Below, in pieces: positions 18,047 through 27,091 of a DNA stretch of 64,000 nt. Each line of letters starts with the position of its first letter. Positions within the stretch are counted from its first letter, which is position 1. The DNA comes from JBCCXL01 sp039191605 (GTDB taxonomy: Bacteria > Acidobacteriota > Thermoanaerobaculia > Multivoradales > JAHZIX01), in NCBI GenBank assembly GCA_039191605.1, contig JBCCXL010000016.1, positions 1-64,000 of the forward strand, written 5' to 3'. The notes beneath the pieces were generated by a model that was not told the origin of the DNA, made no database searches, and was given only the letters and a program-made list of their open reading frames with translations. The translations under genes were made by a program, and so were the position numbers.

Positions 18047-18823
18047 TTATGCCAGGGACTCGCCGCGCTGCGGCGCGAGCGCTTCGAGGTAGGCTTCGAC
18101 GGTCGCCTGCCAGCCTCTTTCCAGGGCGTCACAGGTAAGAGCGTGGCCGATGGAAACTTCCTCCAGGCCCGGCAGCTGGCGGAAGATCTCGAGGTTGTGG
18201 AGATCGAGATCATGGCCGGCGTTGAGGCCCAGGCCGGCGCTGGTGGCGTGGCGGGCGGCGGCGACGTAAGGAGCGAAGGCCTGCTGCCCGCGGCCCGCTT
18301 CGAAGGCCTCGGCGAAGGGACCGGTATAAAGCTCGATTCGATCCGCGCCGCATTCCGCCGCGGCATCGATCTCCGCTAGCTCGGTCTCCATGAAGAGAGA
18401 CACGCGGATTCCTGACTCTCGCAGCTCGCCGATCACCTCCCGCAGCAGCTCGCGGTGGGCGGAGGCCTTCCAGCCGGCGTCGCTGGTGAGCACGTCGGGA
18501 GGATCCGGTACCAGGGTGGCCTGGTGGGGGCGGGCCTCCTTCACCAGGTCGAGGAAGCGGCGATCGGGGTAACCCTCGAGGTTGTATTCGAGGCGGTAGG
18601 GAGCGCTCTGGGGAAGCTCTGCCGATGTCGCTTCGATCACCGGAATCAGGTCGAAGACGTCCTGCCGGGTGATGTGTCGTTCGTCCGGTCGCGGATGAAC
18701 GGTGATGCCGTGGGCTCCGGCCCGCAGCGCCGCGGCGGCGAATTCGGGCACCGAGGGGCGCCGCCCGCCGCGGGCGTTGCGCAGGGTAGCGATCTTGTTG
18801 ACGTTGACGCTGAGATGGATCAT
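18047..18823 (-). CDS. pdxJ: Pyridoxine 5'-phosphate synthase
   Basis: A 258-residue TIM-barrel enzyme, the usual PdxJ length. It condenses 3-amino-2-oxopropyl phosphate with 1-deoxyxylulose 5-phosphate in the DXP-dependent vitamin B6 pathway. The start LSVNVNKIATLRNARGG, then GAHGITVHPRPDERHI, LEYNLEGYPD, a VSLFMETE strand and the late phosphate-binding GLGLNAGHDLDLHN are all diagnostic. In many bacteria pdxJ sits by other housekeeping genes; here its neighbours are the thioredoxin fusion (91 bp downstream) and the ABC exporter. Confidence 0.96.
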   Translation of the reverse strand: MIHLSVNVNKIATLRNARGGRRPSVPEFAAAALRAGAHGITVHPRPDERHITRQDVFDLIPVIEATSAELPQSAPYRLEYNLEGYPDRRFLDLVKEARPHQATLVPDPPDVLTSDAGWKASAHRELLREVIGELRESGIRVSLFMETELAEIDAAAECGADRIELYTGPFAEAFEAGRGQQAFAPYVAAARHATSAGLGLNAGHDLDLHNLEIFRQLPGLEEVSIGHALTCDALERGWQATVEAYLEALAPQRGESLA

Positions 18824-18867
18824 CGTGGGGGCGCTCGGTGCTCAGTTGCGGTGCTCAGTTACGGTGT

Positions 18868-20856
18868 CTAGAACTGTGGCCGGCGATCGTTCTTCGGCGC
18901 CTCGGGGCGAGCTTTTTTGAGCTTCGGGGTGAAGTCTTCCCCGGGATTGATGAATCGATTCAGCTCCAGCCGGTACTGCCGGTCGTAGAGATCCTTGTAG
19001 CGACCCTCGAGATCCAGCAGCTCGTCGTGGGTTCCCCGCTCTACCAGCACGCCGTCGTCCAGCACCAGGATTTGATCGGCGTTGCGAATGGTGGAGAGGC
19101 GATGGGCGATGACGAAGGTGGTGCGACCCTGGAGCAGCTGTTCCAGGCCGTCCTGAATCTTCTCTTCGCTCTCGCTATCCAGGCTCGAGGTCGCCTCGTC
19201 GAGAATCAGGATCGCGGGATCCGCCAGGATCGCCCGGGCGATGGCCAGGCGCTGACGCTGGCCGCCGGAGACCTTCACCCCGCGCTCGCCGATGGTCGTC
19301 TCGTAGCCCTGCGGGAAGCCGCGAACGAAATCATCGCAGTGGGCGATGCGGGCGGCCTCCAGCACCTCTTCATCGCTGGCGGTGGGGCGGCTGTAGGCGA
19401 TGTTTTCGCGCACCGTGCCGTCGAAGAGGAAGTTGTCCTGCAGCACGATGCCGAGATGGCTGCGGAAGTCGTGGGTATCGAGCTCCACCAGGGGCGTGCC
19501 GTCGACCAGGATACGACCCTCTTGGGGACGGTTGAAGGCCATCACCAGGCTGATGATGGTGCTCTTGCCGGCGCCGCTGGGGCCCACCAGGGCGGTGGTG
19601 GTGCCCGCCGGGGCCTTGAAGGAGACGTTCTTGAGCACCGGAACGCCGGGCTTGTAGGCGAAGGTCACGTCATCGAAGACGACGTCCCCCTGGACTTTCC
19701 GGACGCGCTGGCCGCGGCGGCGGTAGTCCCATTCCGGGTCCTCCCGCAGCACTTCGCGGATGCGGTCGAGGCCGGCGAAGGCCTCGGTGATCTGAGTGCC
19801 GATGGACGAGATCTGCACCAGCGGCGCCACCATCATGCCGGTGAAGAGCACGTAGGTCACCAGGTCGCCGGTGGTCATCTTGCCTTCCACCACCTGGTAC
19901 GCGCCGAGGATGCCCATGGTGAGGCCCATCATGCCGAAGAGCAGGCCGGCGATGGAGTTGATGGTCGAGACGCCGACCATGGACTTCACACCCATGCGCA
20001 ACATGGCGTGGGTGTTGTGGGCGAAGATACGCTGCTCTCGCTTCTCGGAGGTGTAGGCCTTGACCACTCGGATGCCGCCGAACATTTCCGTCAGCCGGCC
20101 GTTGATGTCCGCCAGCAGCTTGTTGCGCTCGCGAAAGAGCGGGCGCAGGCTGGCGAAGCCCTTCGCCATGATGAAGGCGAAGGCGCCGAGGAAGAAGAGG
20201 GTCATCAGGGTCAGCATCCAGTTGAGGTAGAAGAGCACCGCCATGGAGATGGAGGCGGAGAGGGCGCCGCCCACCAGCTGCACGAAGCCGCTGCCGACCA
20301 AGTTGCGAATGCCTTCGGCATCGTTGACCACCCGGGTGATCAACTCGCCGGTTTTGTGCTCCTCGAAGTAGCGCACCGGCAGCCGGGCGACGTGGGCCTG
20401 TACTTTGAGCCGCAGATCGTTGATCGCCCGCTGCGCGGCGACGCCGAGCAGGATGGAGAGGGCGAAGCCGGTGCCGGCGGAGAGCACCGCGGCGATGGCG
20501 GCGGCGGTGGCGATGGGCCACAGCAGGTCGAGGCGGCCGTTGCCGATGACGTCGTCGATGATCCACTTGGCGGATGCCGGCGTCACCAGGCCGGCGATCC
20601 GACCGATCACCAGCAGCACCAGGCCGATCACCAGGCGCCCGCGCCAGCGCCACAGCAGCTCTCGGCTCTCCCGCCAGACGCTCTGCAGATCCGGCCCCTT
20701 CGTCTTGGCTCCGTCAGCCGGCGCGCCCTGAGGTGGGCTGCTGCCGGAGGGGCTGCTCTGGGTCGAAGAACTCTGAACCGGGGCGCTTTCGCCTTCGGTG
20801 CCGGGGGCTGGGGTGGACGACGGGGGGGTGGGGGTCTCGGTGGCGGTTTCGCTCAT
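18868..20856 (-). CDS. MsbA/multidrug-type ABC exporter (half transporter)
   Basis: A 662-residue fused permease-ATPase. A Pro/Ser/Thr-rich N terminus of about 60 residues precedes six membrane helices (about 75-350), followed by a nucleotide-binding domain: Walker A GPSGAGKST, Q-loop, signature VSGGQRQRLA, Walker B LILDEATSSLD and the switch His in VIAHRLSTI. It should work as a homodimer that exports lipid, lipid A precursor or a drug. The substrate cannot be read from the sequence. It stands alone between pdxJ and the aldehyde dehydrogenase, all on the minus strand. Confidence 0.9.
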   Translation of the reverse strand: MSETATETPTPPSSTPAPGTEGESAPVQSSSTQSSPSGSSPPQGAPADGAKTKGPDLQSVWRESRELLWRWRGRLVIGLVLLVIGRIAGLVTPASAKWIIDDVIGNGRLDLLWPIATAAAIAAVLSAGTGFALSILLGVAAQRAINDLRLKVQAHVARLPVRYFEEHKTGELITRVVNDAEGIRNLVGSGFVQLVGGALSASISMAVLFYLNWMLTLMTLFFLGAFAFIMAKGFASLRPLFRERNKLLADINGRLTEMFGGIRVVKAYTSEKREQRIFAHNTHAMLRMGVKSMVGVSTINSIAGLLFGMMGLTMGILGAYQVVEGKMTTGDLVTYVLFTGMMVAPLVQISSIGTQITEAFAGLDRIREVLREDPEWDYRRRGQRVRKVQGDVVFDDVTFAYKPGVPVLKNVSFKAPAGTTTALVGPSGAGKSTIISLVMAFNRPQEGRILVDGTPLVELDTHDFRSHLGIVLQDNFLFDGTVRENIAYSRPTASDEEVLEAARIAHCDDFVRGFPQGYETTIGERGVKVSGGQRQRLAIARAILADPAILILDEATSSLDSESEEKIQDGLEQLLQGRTTFVIAHRLSTIRNADQILVLDDGVLVERGTHDELLDLEGRYKDLYDRQYRLELNRFINPGEDFTPKLKKARPEAPKNDRRPQF

Positions 20857-20996
20857 GGCCCCTACCTTATCCCAGCGGGCGCTTCTCTTCGTGCACCATG
20901 GGACACTGACATACCCTTCACTACGGGCTGGCTCCAGCGCCCCTCGCCAAGTCCGAGGCCAGCCCGGGCATTCGAGCCCTCAGCGCTGGAGAGCCC

Positions 20997-22421
20997 TCAA
21001 CGCTGGAGAGCCTGCACCTCGAGGTATTCCCGCAGGCCGTGGGCGCCGAACTCCCGGCCCAGGCCGCTGTGCTTGAAGCCGCCGAAGGGAGCGAGGGAGT
21101 TGTAGCGACCGCCGTTGATGTCCACCTGTCCGCTGTGCAGCTGCCGGGCGACCCGGTGGGCCCGCTCGGCGTCGGCGGACCACACCGCGGCGGCGAGGCC
21201 GTACTCGCTCGCGTTGGCCAGGGCGATGCCCTCTTCCTGCGTCTCGTAGGGCAGGATCGAGAGCACCGGGCCGAAGATCTCCTCTCGGGCGATGGCCATC
21301 TCCGGCTTGACCTCGGAAAACACCGTCGGGCGAACGTAGAAGCCTCGTTCCAGGCCCTCGGGTGCCTCACCGCCGCCGCACAGCAGCCGGGCCCCGGAGT
21401 CGAGGCCGCTCTGGATATAGCCGCGCACCCGGTCCCGCTGGGCGGCGGACACCACGGGGCCCATGGCCGGCGGCTTCTCGCCGAGGGGATCCCCTACAGT
21501 GGTGCCGTCGGCGACCTCCGCCGCGATCGCTTCGGCCTCGGCGAGGCTGCGTCGCGGGACCAGGAGCCGGGTGAGGGCAGAACAGGTCTGGCCGGAGTTG
21601 TAGAAGCTGCTGCGAGCGGCGTGGCGCACTGCCGCGGCGAGATCGGCGTCGTCCAGCACCAGGCTGGGGCTCTTGCCGCCGAGCTCCAGCGCTACCCGCT
21701 TGATGCCCTCGGCGGCGACCGTCGCCACCCGCCGCCCGGCGGCGGTGGAGCCGGTGAAGGAGATCACCGAGACCCGAGGGTCGCGCACCAAGGCCTCTCC
21801 CGCCGAGGGGCCGGTGCCCGGCAGCAGGTTGAAGACCCCCGGCGGCCATCCCGCCCGCTCCACCGCCTCGGCGAGACGGTAGGCGACGAGGGGAGTGACC
21901 TCGCTGGGTTTGAGCACCACCGTGCAGCCGGCGGCCACCGCCGGGGCGACCTTGGCGATCATCTGGTGGAGAGGAAAATTCCACGGCGTGATCAGCGCCG
22001 CCACCCCCGCCGGCTGGTGCAGCACCAGGGAGTTGCGCACCGTCTCTTCCCACGGGAAGCTCTCGGCGGTCTGCACCGTGTCTCCGATCACCCGCAGCGG
22101 TAGCCCCACCTGGACCTGAAGAGACAGCGGCAGGGGAGTGCCGACTTCCGCAGCGATCAGCCGGGCCAGATCCTGGCGCTCCTTGAGCAAGGCGTTGCGC
22201 AGCGCCTTGAGGGCCTCCAGGCGCTCTTCCAGGGGCGTGGCGGCCCAGCCGGGCAAGGCCGCAGCGGCAGAATCCACCGCCCTCCGGGCGTCCTCTTCAT
22301 CCGCCAACGGGATGCTGCCGATGGGGATCTCGGAGGCGGGATTGAGAACTTCGAGGGTGTCTGAGGCGTGGGGAGCGACCCACTGCCCGTCGAGGAAGAT
22401 GCGATCGTATTGGCGGCTCAT
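20997..22421 (-). CDS. NAD(P)-dependent aldehyde dehydrogenase
   Basis: A 474-residue ALDH-superfamily enzyme that oxidises an aldehyde to its acid. The coenzyme-binding ITPWNFPLHQ and SFTGSTAAGRR, the general base Glu in LELGGKSP and the catalytic Cys in YNSGQTCSALTR are all present. It resembles the broad betaine/aldehyde dehydrogenase group rather than the P5C dehydrogenase group, although proline-pathway genes lie 1-3 kb away. The start, MSRQYDRIFLDGQW, matches the family N terminus. The substrate is unknown. Confidence 0.9.
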   Translation of the reverse strand: MSRQYDRIFLDGQWVAPHASDTLEVLNPASEIPIGSIPLADEEDARRAVDSAAAALPGWAATPLEERLEALKALRNALLKERQDLARLIAAEVGTPLPLSLQVQVGLPLRVIGDTVQTAESFPWEETVRNSLVLHQPAGVAALITPWNFPLHQMIAKVAPAVAAGCTVVLKPSEVTPLVAYRLAEAVERAGWPPGVFNLLPGTGPSAGEALVRDPRVSVISFTGSTAAGRRVATVAAEGIKRVALELGGKSPSLVLDDADLAAAVRHAARSSFYNSGQTCSALTRLLVPRRSLAEAEAIAAEVADGTTVGDPLGEKPPAMGPVVSAAQRDRVRGYIQSGLDSGARLLCGGGEAPEGLERGFYVRPTVFSEVKPEMAIAREEIFGPVLSILPYETQEEGIALANASEYGLAAAVWSADAERAHRVARQLHSGQVDINGGRYNSLAPFGGFKHSGLGREFGAHGLREYLEVQALQR

Positions 22422-22691
22422 GGATCTATCCTAACTGCTCTTCTGGAGCATGAGCCGAGAGCTCGGACGCTGGCCTACGCCTTCTTCGGCAGCGGGCGGC
22501 GGAGCGCATGGAGAGTGGTTCCACGAGCTCCCGCTGAGGTGCGTGGAGTTTGGGACTTCACTTTGATGTAGGGCAAAGGCGTAGGACGCACGCATAGGAT
22601 CATCACCCCCGCCCTGTCGTGCCAGCGGCCGAGCAGTCAGCGCACGACGTAATGCGAGTCAAACGGACCCAGCCCTAGAGAGGAATCAACG

Positions 22692-23204
22692 ATGCCAACT
22701 TCCCAAGACTTGGCGATCCGTAGCGCACAGCTGCAGGACATGACCCGCGTTCAAGAGCTCGCCGTTGCGGCTCAGATGTTCACAGAATCAGAGGTCGGAT
22801 TCCTCTTGCAGCAATACGAGGCCGGTGAACGAGGGGAGATCCAGGATGGCCACTGGATCGTGGCGGAGCGCTCGGGATCCGCCGTTGGGGCTGCCTATTA
22901 CGCTCCGGAACCCTACGCCGATCGCATGTGGAACCTCTACTTTGTCGTCGTCGATCCGCAGCAGCAGGGGCAGGGGCTTGGAAAGGTCCTGCTGGATTAC
23001 GTGGAGGGCACGCTCCGGCGGCGTGGGGAATCGGAAGCGCGCGTTCTCGTTATCGAGACCTCATCGACGGAGCAATACGCCGGGACTCGTGCCTTCTATG
23101 AGCGTCTCGGCTACACGCGGGAAGCAACGATCCGACAGTTCTATGGTCCAGACGACCACAAGGTGGTCTTCTGGAAGTCCTTGACCGAGGCGAGTGCAGA
23201 TTGA
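22692..23204 (+). CDS. GNAT-family N-acetyltransferase
   Basis: A 170-residue protein with the acetyl-CoA pyrophosphate-binding loop QQQGQGLGKVLL (motif A) and the family's beta4 strand YFVVVDP in front of it. The C-terminal half has TRAFYERLGYTREATIRQFY, the usual end of small-molecule GNATs. The substrate is unknown. The ATG follows GAGAGGAATCAACG. It is a single gene divergent from the aldehyde dehydrogenase. Confidence 0.88.
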   Translation: MPTSQDLAIRSAQLQDMTRVQELAVAAQMFTESEVGFLLQQYEAGERGEIQDGHWIVAERSGSAVGAAYYAPEPYADRMWNLYFVVVDPQQQGQGLGKVLLDYVEGTLRRRGESEARVLVIETSSTEQYAGTRAFYERLGYTREATIRQFYGPDDHKVVFWKSLTEASAD

Positions 23205-23539
23205 GCAGCATCGTCTGCTGCTAAGCCGTCGGCTGCCAACGTGGTGAATGCTCTGGCCGTTCTGGCGTGGCTGGGGTTAGGTCAGGAGGCTCAGCGTCGG
23301 CGCGACCCGAGGCGCCCTGTACTGAAGTGGTCTTTGAGCGGAGCACGGAGACCCTACGGCAATCAGAGACTCCGTAGTGGTGGGAGAGACGCCTTCGGTG
23401 TGCATCCTCGGCTAGGTCGCTGGGGCCTGCTAAACTCCGCAGCCGGCGATGCCCTTGGTCTATCCTCGTTGAACTCCCTTCCTGACCATCAAGCTTCTGC
23501 AGTCGACCCGTCTCTGCAGTCGATTCCCCACTTCCGCCC
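23205..23539. other. Intergenic, 335 bp, no gene supported
   Basis: Open frames on both strands here have unlikely compositions and no recognisable motif. A short direct repeat (ctgcagtcga, two copies within 23498-23524) lies just ahead of the proline dehydrogenase start. I see no terminator for the GNAT gene. Confidence 0.5.
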
Positions 23540-24439
23540 ATGAGCCTATTCGATCGCTTTCTTGTGACCACCCTGCCTTTGGTGCCTCGCTTCGTGGTGC
23601 AGAAGGTCGCCTCTCGCTATGTCGCCGGAGAAACTCTGGAGAGCGCCGTAGCCTTGATCCGTCAGCTCAACGAGCGGGGCGCTATGGCGACCCTGGACGT
23701 GTTGGGGGAAGAGGTGACCGATCGCAGCCGAGCGGAGGAATTCGTCCAGGCCTACCTCGATGCCCTGCGGGTGATCGACGCCGAGGGGCTGGACGCCAAC
23801 ATCAGCATCAAGCCCACCATGCTCGGGCTGAAGATCGAGCAATCCTTCCTCGAGGCCAACGTGGAGACCTTGGCCGAGGAGGCTCAGCGCCTGCAGAATT
23901 TCGTGCGCCTGGACATGGAGGATCGCCACGCGGTGGATCCGACCCTCGAGACCTATCGCGCGCTACAGCCTCGCTTCGGCAATCTCGGGGTGGTCTTTCA
24001 GGCCTATATGCGGCGGGTGCGCTCGGACATCGACGACCTGCCGGCGGAGGGCGCCAATGTGCGGCTGTGCAAGGGGATCTACATCGAGCCCCGGAAGGCC
24101 GCCTGGAAGGGCTACGAAACGGTGCGCCGTAATTTCGTGGCGGCTCTCGAGAAGCTGCTGCGTCGGGGCGCCTACGTGGGGATCGCGACCCACGACGAAT
24201 ACCTGGTGTGTGCCGCCGTGGAGCTCATCGACCGGCTGGGGATCGATCGCGATCGCTACGAATTTCAGATGCTGTTGGGGGTGGACGAGGAGCTGCGGGA
24301 CATCCTTCTGGACGAGGGGCACCGGCTGCGGATCTACGTTCCCTTCGGCCGCGACTGGTACCTCTACTCGATGCGGCGGCTACGGGAGAACCCCACCGTC
24401 GCCCGCCACGTGCTCAACGCGATGCTCTCGGGGAGTTGA
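23540..24439 (+). CDS. Proline dehydrogenase (stand-alone, short type)
   Basis: A 299-residue FAD enzyme that oxidises proline to 1-pyrroline-5-carboxylate and passes electrons to the respiratory chain. Its length fits monofunctional ProDH of the PutB/FadM type. Visible landmarks are NISIKPTMLGL (strand with substrate Lys), RLDMEDRHAVDPTLE, VRLCKGIYIEP, GIATHDEY and the C-terminal VPFGRDWYLYSMRRLRENP, which holds the arginines that bind the proline carboxylate. The next gene downstream is proC, encoding the opposite reduction. A weak hairpin lies between them at 24469-24488. Confidence 0.93.
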   Translation: MSLFDRFLVTTLPLVPRFVVQKVASRYVAGETLESAVALIRQLNERGAMATLDVLGEEVTDRSRAEEFVQAYLDALRVIDAEGLDANISIKPTMLGLKIEQSFLEANVETLAEEAQRLQNFVRLDMEDRHAVDPTLETYRALQPRFGNLGVVFQAYMRRVRSDIDDLPAEGANVRLCKGIYIEPRKAAWKGYETVRRNFVAALEKLLRRGAYVGIATHDEYLVCAAVELIDRLGIDRDRYEFQMLLGVDEELRDILLDEGHRLRIYVPFGRDWYLYSMRRLRENPTVARHVLNAMLSGS

Positions 24440-24468
24440 CGGTGGGAGAGCTTGGAGCGCGTGATTCG

Positions 24469-24488
24469 GGAGCTTTTTAAGAAGCTCC
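24469..24488 (+). terminator. Hairpin between the proline dehydrogenase gene and proC
   Basis: GGAGCTT (24469-24475) pairs with AAGCTCC (24482-24488), with loop tttaag. Only TT follows, so termination would be weak. It may lower read-through from the catabolic gene into the biosynthetic gene. Confidence 0.35.
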
Positions 24489-24566
24489 TTGCCCGCTTTC
24501 GATCTCTCGAGCGCAGTCTTCCCAAGGCGATCTCCCCGACTAAGCATTCGATACGGAGGATGAGAG

Positions 24567-25448
24567 ATGACCCCATCAGATTCTGAGACGAGTTCCTCTG
24601 AACACGGATTGGGCCAAGCTGCGGAGAAGCAGGATCTTTCGGATCTGCGCCTGGCGGTGATCGGCGGCGGGCGCATGGGGGAGACCCTGATCCGAGCGCT
24701 GCTGCGGGCCGAGGCGCTGTCCCCGGAGCGGGTGCGGGTGACCTCCCGCACCGGGCGCCGGGCGCGGGCGCTGGCCCTGGAGCTGGGGGTGCAGGCGGTG
24801 GAGAACAATCGCGATGCGGTGCGCGACGCCGACGTGGTGCTGCTGTGCGTCAAGCCTCAGGGGGCGGCGGAGGTCTTGGTGGAGCTAGAAGATGAGCTGG
24901 CGCCGGGGCAGCTGCTGGTTTCGATCCTCGCTGGCGTCACCTCCTCCTACGTGGAGGAGCGCCTGGAGGCGCCGGTGCCGGTGGTGAGGGTGATGCCCAA
25001 CACCCCCAGCCTGCTGGGAGACGGCATGAGCGCGCTGGCGGCGGGGCGCTACGCCACCGCGGATCACCTCGCCCAGGCCCAGGCGATCTTCGACCTGGTG
25101 GGGCGCACGGTGGTGCTCGGAGAGCAATACTTCGACGCCGTCACCGGCCTCTCCGGCAGCGGGCCGGCCTTCCTCTACATCGTCATCGAGGCGCTGGCGG
25201 AGGGCGGGGTGAAATGCGGCCTGCCGCGGGCGGTGGCGACGGAGCTAGCGGCCCAGACCTGCCTGGGGGCCTCCCGCATGGTGCTGGAGACCGGCCATCA
25301 TCCCGCGGTGCTGAAGGATGCTGTGACCACTCCTGCCGGCTGCACCATGGACGGCATCCTGGAGCTCGAGGAGGGCGGGCTGCGAGTTACCCTGATCAAG
25401 GCCATCGTCGAGGCCACCCGTCGCTCTCGGGATCTGGTGGATAGCTGA
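24567..25448 (+). CDS. proC: Pyrroline-5-carboxylate reductase
   Basis: A 293-residue enzyme for the last step of proline biosynthesis, reducing P5C with NAD(P)H. The Rossmann loop is VIGGGRMGETLIRALL, after about 28 extra N-terminal residues. VRVMPNTPSLLGDGMSAL, VTGLSGSGPAFLY and the C-terminal DAVTTPAGCTMDGI are classic ProC motifs. The ATG is well placed after CGGAGGATGAGAG. Confidence 0.96.
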   Translation: MTPSDSETSSSEHGLGQAAEKQDLSDLRLAVIGGGRMGETLIRALLRAEALSPERVRVTSRTGRRARALALELGVQAVENNRDAVRDADVVLLCVKPQGAAEVLVELEDELAPGQLLVSILAGVTSSYVEERLEAPVPVVRVMPNTPSLLGDGMSALAAGRYATADHLAQAQAIFDLVGRTVVLGEQYFDAVTGLSGSGPAFLYIVIEALAEGGVKCGLPRAVATELAAQTCLGASRMVLETGHHPAVLKDAVTTPAGCTMDGILELEEGGLRVTLIKAIVEATRRSRDLVDS

Positions 25449-25517
25449 GGTGGATCGCTGAGGCCTAAAGCTGGTTGCCGGCTCTCGCCGCCGGCAGATC
25501 TGCTAGATTGATTCGTC

Positions 25518-26297
25518 ATGGACGCTTCAACTACCGAGCACGCCGGGGATTCCGCGCCGCCGGCTCCCTCCCGTCGACGCGGAGAGCTGCACGCCATCTT
25601 GCTGCAGGTGCGCGATACTCCCGTCGCCGAACAGCAGGAGCAGCGCTGCTTCCTGGATCGCTGTGAGTTCAGGCCGGAGCAGCTGGTCTGCTGGAATCTG
25701 ATCGAGAATCCAGAGATCACCTACCGGGATCTAGGCACCGCCGACGTGGTGTTCATCGGCGGTGCCGGCGCCCACTCGGCGCTGGACGATCATCCCTTCA
25801 CCGCGCCCCTGTCGCGGCTGATGGAGAGGCTGATCGCCGACCGTCGCCCCACCCTCGGCTCCTGCTGGGGGCATCAATTTCTCGGCCGCTTTCTCAGCGG
25901 GGGGCGCCTTGCCCACGACATGGAGCGCTCGGAGATCGGCACCTTCGACATCGAGCTCACCGAAGCCGGCGAGCAGGATCCTCTCTTTGCCGGCCTGCCG
26001 CGACGCTTTCCGGTGCAGCTGGGGCACCACGACCGAATCGAGGTGCTGGCGCAGGACCTCGAGGAGCTGGCCTTCTCGGACCTCTGCCCCTACCAGGCGG
26101 TGAAGGTGAAGGGGGCTCCGGTCTACGGCACCCAATTCCATAGCGAGATGTCGGTGGACGACATGTTCGAGCGCCTCGACGTCTATCGCGAGGGCTACGC
26201 CGCCGATCCCGAGACCTACGACCGCATCGCCCGGGCCCTGAAGCCGGCACCGACGGCGGACGGCCTGCTGGGGCGCTTTCTCGACGCCTACTGCTAG
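25518..26297 (+). CDS. Class-I glutamine amidotransferase domain protein (GMP-synthase-like)
   Basis: A 259-residue stand-alone type-1 glutamine amidotransferase. The nucleophile elbow is LGSCWGHQFLG, and the His/Glu pair lies in GTQFHSEMS near the C terminus, so the triad is complete. It lacks an ATP-pyrophosphatase or other synthase domain. Similar stand-alone proteins cleave gamma-glutamyl compounds or supply ammonia to an unlinked partner. The gene follows proC by about 70 bp in the same direction. Its true substrate is unknown. Confidence 0.85.
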   Translation: MDASTTEHAGDSAPPAPSRRRGELHAILLQVRDTPVAEQQEQRCFLDRCEFRPEQLVCWNLIENPEITYRDLGTADVVFIGGAGAHSALDDHPFTAPLSRLMERLIADRRPTLGSCWGHQFLGRFLSGGRLAHDMERSEIGTFDIELTEAGEQDPLFAGLPRRFPVQLGHHDRIEVLAQDLEELAFSDLCPYQAVKVKGAPVYGTQFHSEMSVDDMFERLDVYREGYAADPETYDRIARALKPAPTADGLLGRFLDAYC

Positions 26298-26560
26298 AAA
26301 TTGGGGCAGATGGCGGGAGTTGGCAGGGCTACCACCGATGGCGAGAGGAGCGAGGGGAGAGGCCTTTGGCGCAACTGCGAAGGCCGTTGGGACGTATTGG
26401 GAAGGAAGCGGTCGTTGGCCAGGTAGCCTCGATCGCTCTAGAAGTGGGTCGTGAATTGGCTTGGAGCGTGGGCCGTTTCGGCTGGGCTAGATCCACTGGT
26501 TCCGTTAGAGGCTGACATCCTCACGATGCTAGACCTCAGATCCTGGGCTGCATTGGTTCA

Positions 26561-26580
26561 GCTATTACGCCTGTGGTAGC
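26561..26580 (+). promoter_or_regulatory. Imperfect dyad, candidate operator for the BlaI-type repressor
   Basis: GCTATTAC (26561-26568) and GTGGTAGC (26573-26580) form a 20-bp imperfect inverted repeat with 6 of 8 pairs. BlaI/MecI regulators bind dyads of this size near their own promoters. The position, 67 bp ahead of the start codon, fits autoregulation, but the assignment is inference. Confidence 0.35.
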
Positions 26581-26634
26581 TTCTCCTCGGGCTGTCGTAG
26601 ACCTTGACCTCATCCGTTCTGATCGCCTCACCCT

Positions 26635-26639
26635 AGGAG
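26635..26639 (+). promoter_or_regulatory. Ribosome binding site deciding the BlaI-type start
   Basis: AGGAG lies 8 nt before GTG 26648. The longer frame from 26573 has no such site, so this places the start at 26648. Confidence 0.7.
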
Positions 26640-26647
26640 ACTCTACC

Positions 26648-27091
26648 GTGAGCCCCGAACCCAATGCTGAGATGAATCCCGCGGCCTCCGGGCGCCGGCC
26701 CCGAGAGTCGGTTCGCCTGACTCGCTTTGAGCTCGACGTCATGGAGGAGCTGTGGCGACTGGGCCGGGCTAGCGTACGAGAGCTGCTGGAGCAGCTGCCG
26801 AACCGCCGCCGGCCGGCCTACACCACGGTGCAGACCATCGTTCGCCGGCTGGAAGAAAAAGGAGCGGTAAAGCGGGTCAAGAAAATCGGCAACGCCCACA
26901 TCTTCGAGCCCACGGTGGAGCGTCAGCACGCCTACCGCCGTCTGGTGTCGGATTTCCTCGACCTCTTCGGCGGCAGCGCCAAGCCGCTGATGGCCCATCT
27001 CGCCCGCTCCGGCCAGCTGAGCCTGGAGGACCTGCGGGAGGCGGAGGAGATGATCCTCAGCGAGGACCCTGTGGAGGAAGAAGACTCTTGA
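26648..27091 (+). CDS. BlaI/MecI/CopY-family winged-helix repressor
   Basis: About 147 residues from GTG 26648. The winged-helix DNA-binding domain runs through LTRFELDVMEELWRLGRAS, then the recognition helix RPAYTTVQTIVRRLEEKGAV and the wing VKRVKKIGNAHIFEP. The C-terminal dimerisation helices follow, ending in an acidic tail. In the classic pair, such a repressor is cut or released when its M56 sensor protease is activated; the M56 gene is 360 bp downstream. The target genes are unknown and no beta-lactamase is nearby. Confidence 0.9.
   Translation: MSPEPNAEMNPAASGRRPRESVRLTRFELDVMEELWRLGRASVRELLEQLPNRRRPAYTTVQTIVRRLEEKGAVKRVKKIGNAHIFEPTVERQHAYRRLVSDFLDLFGGSAKPLMAHLARSGQLSLEDLREAEEMILSEDPVEEEDS

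Larger units (their letters stand above)
26298..26647. other. Intergenic, 350 bp, upstream of the BlaI-type repressor
   Basis: No gene is supported. The region holds an imperfect dyad at 26561-26580 and the ribosome-binding site that decides the repressor start at 26635-26639. The rest shows no obvious structure. Confidence 0.5.

Noticed and set aside
18838..21105. 755-codon plus-strand frame, rich in His, Gly and Glu
   Set aside because: Antisense shadow of the ABC exporter gene.
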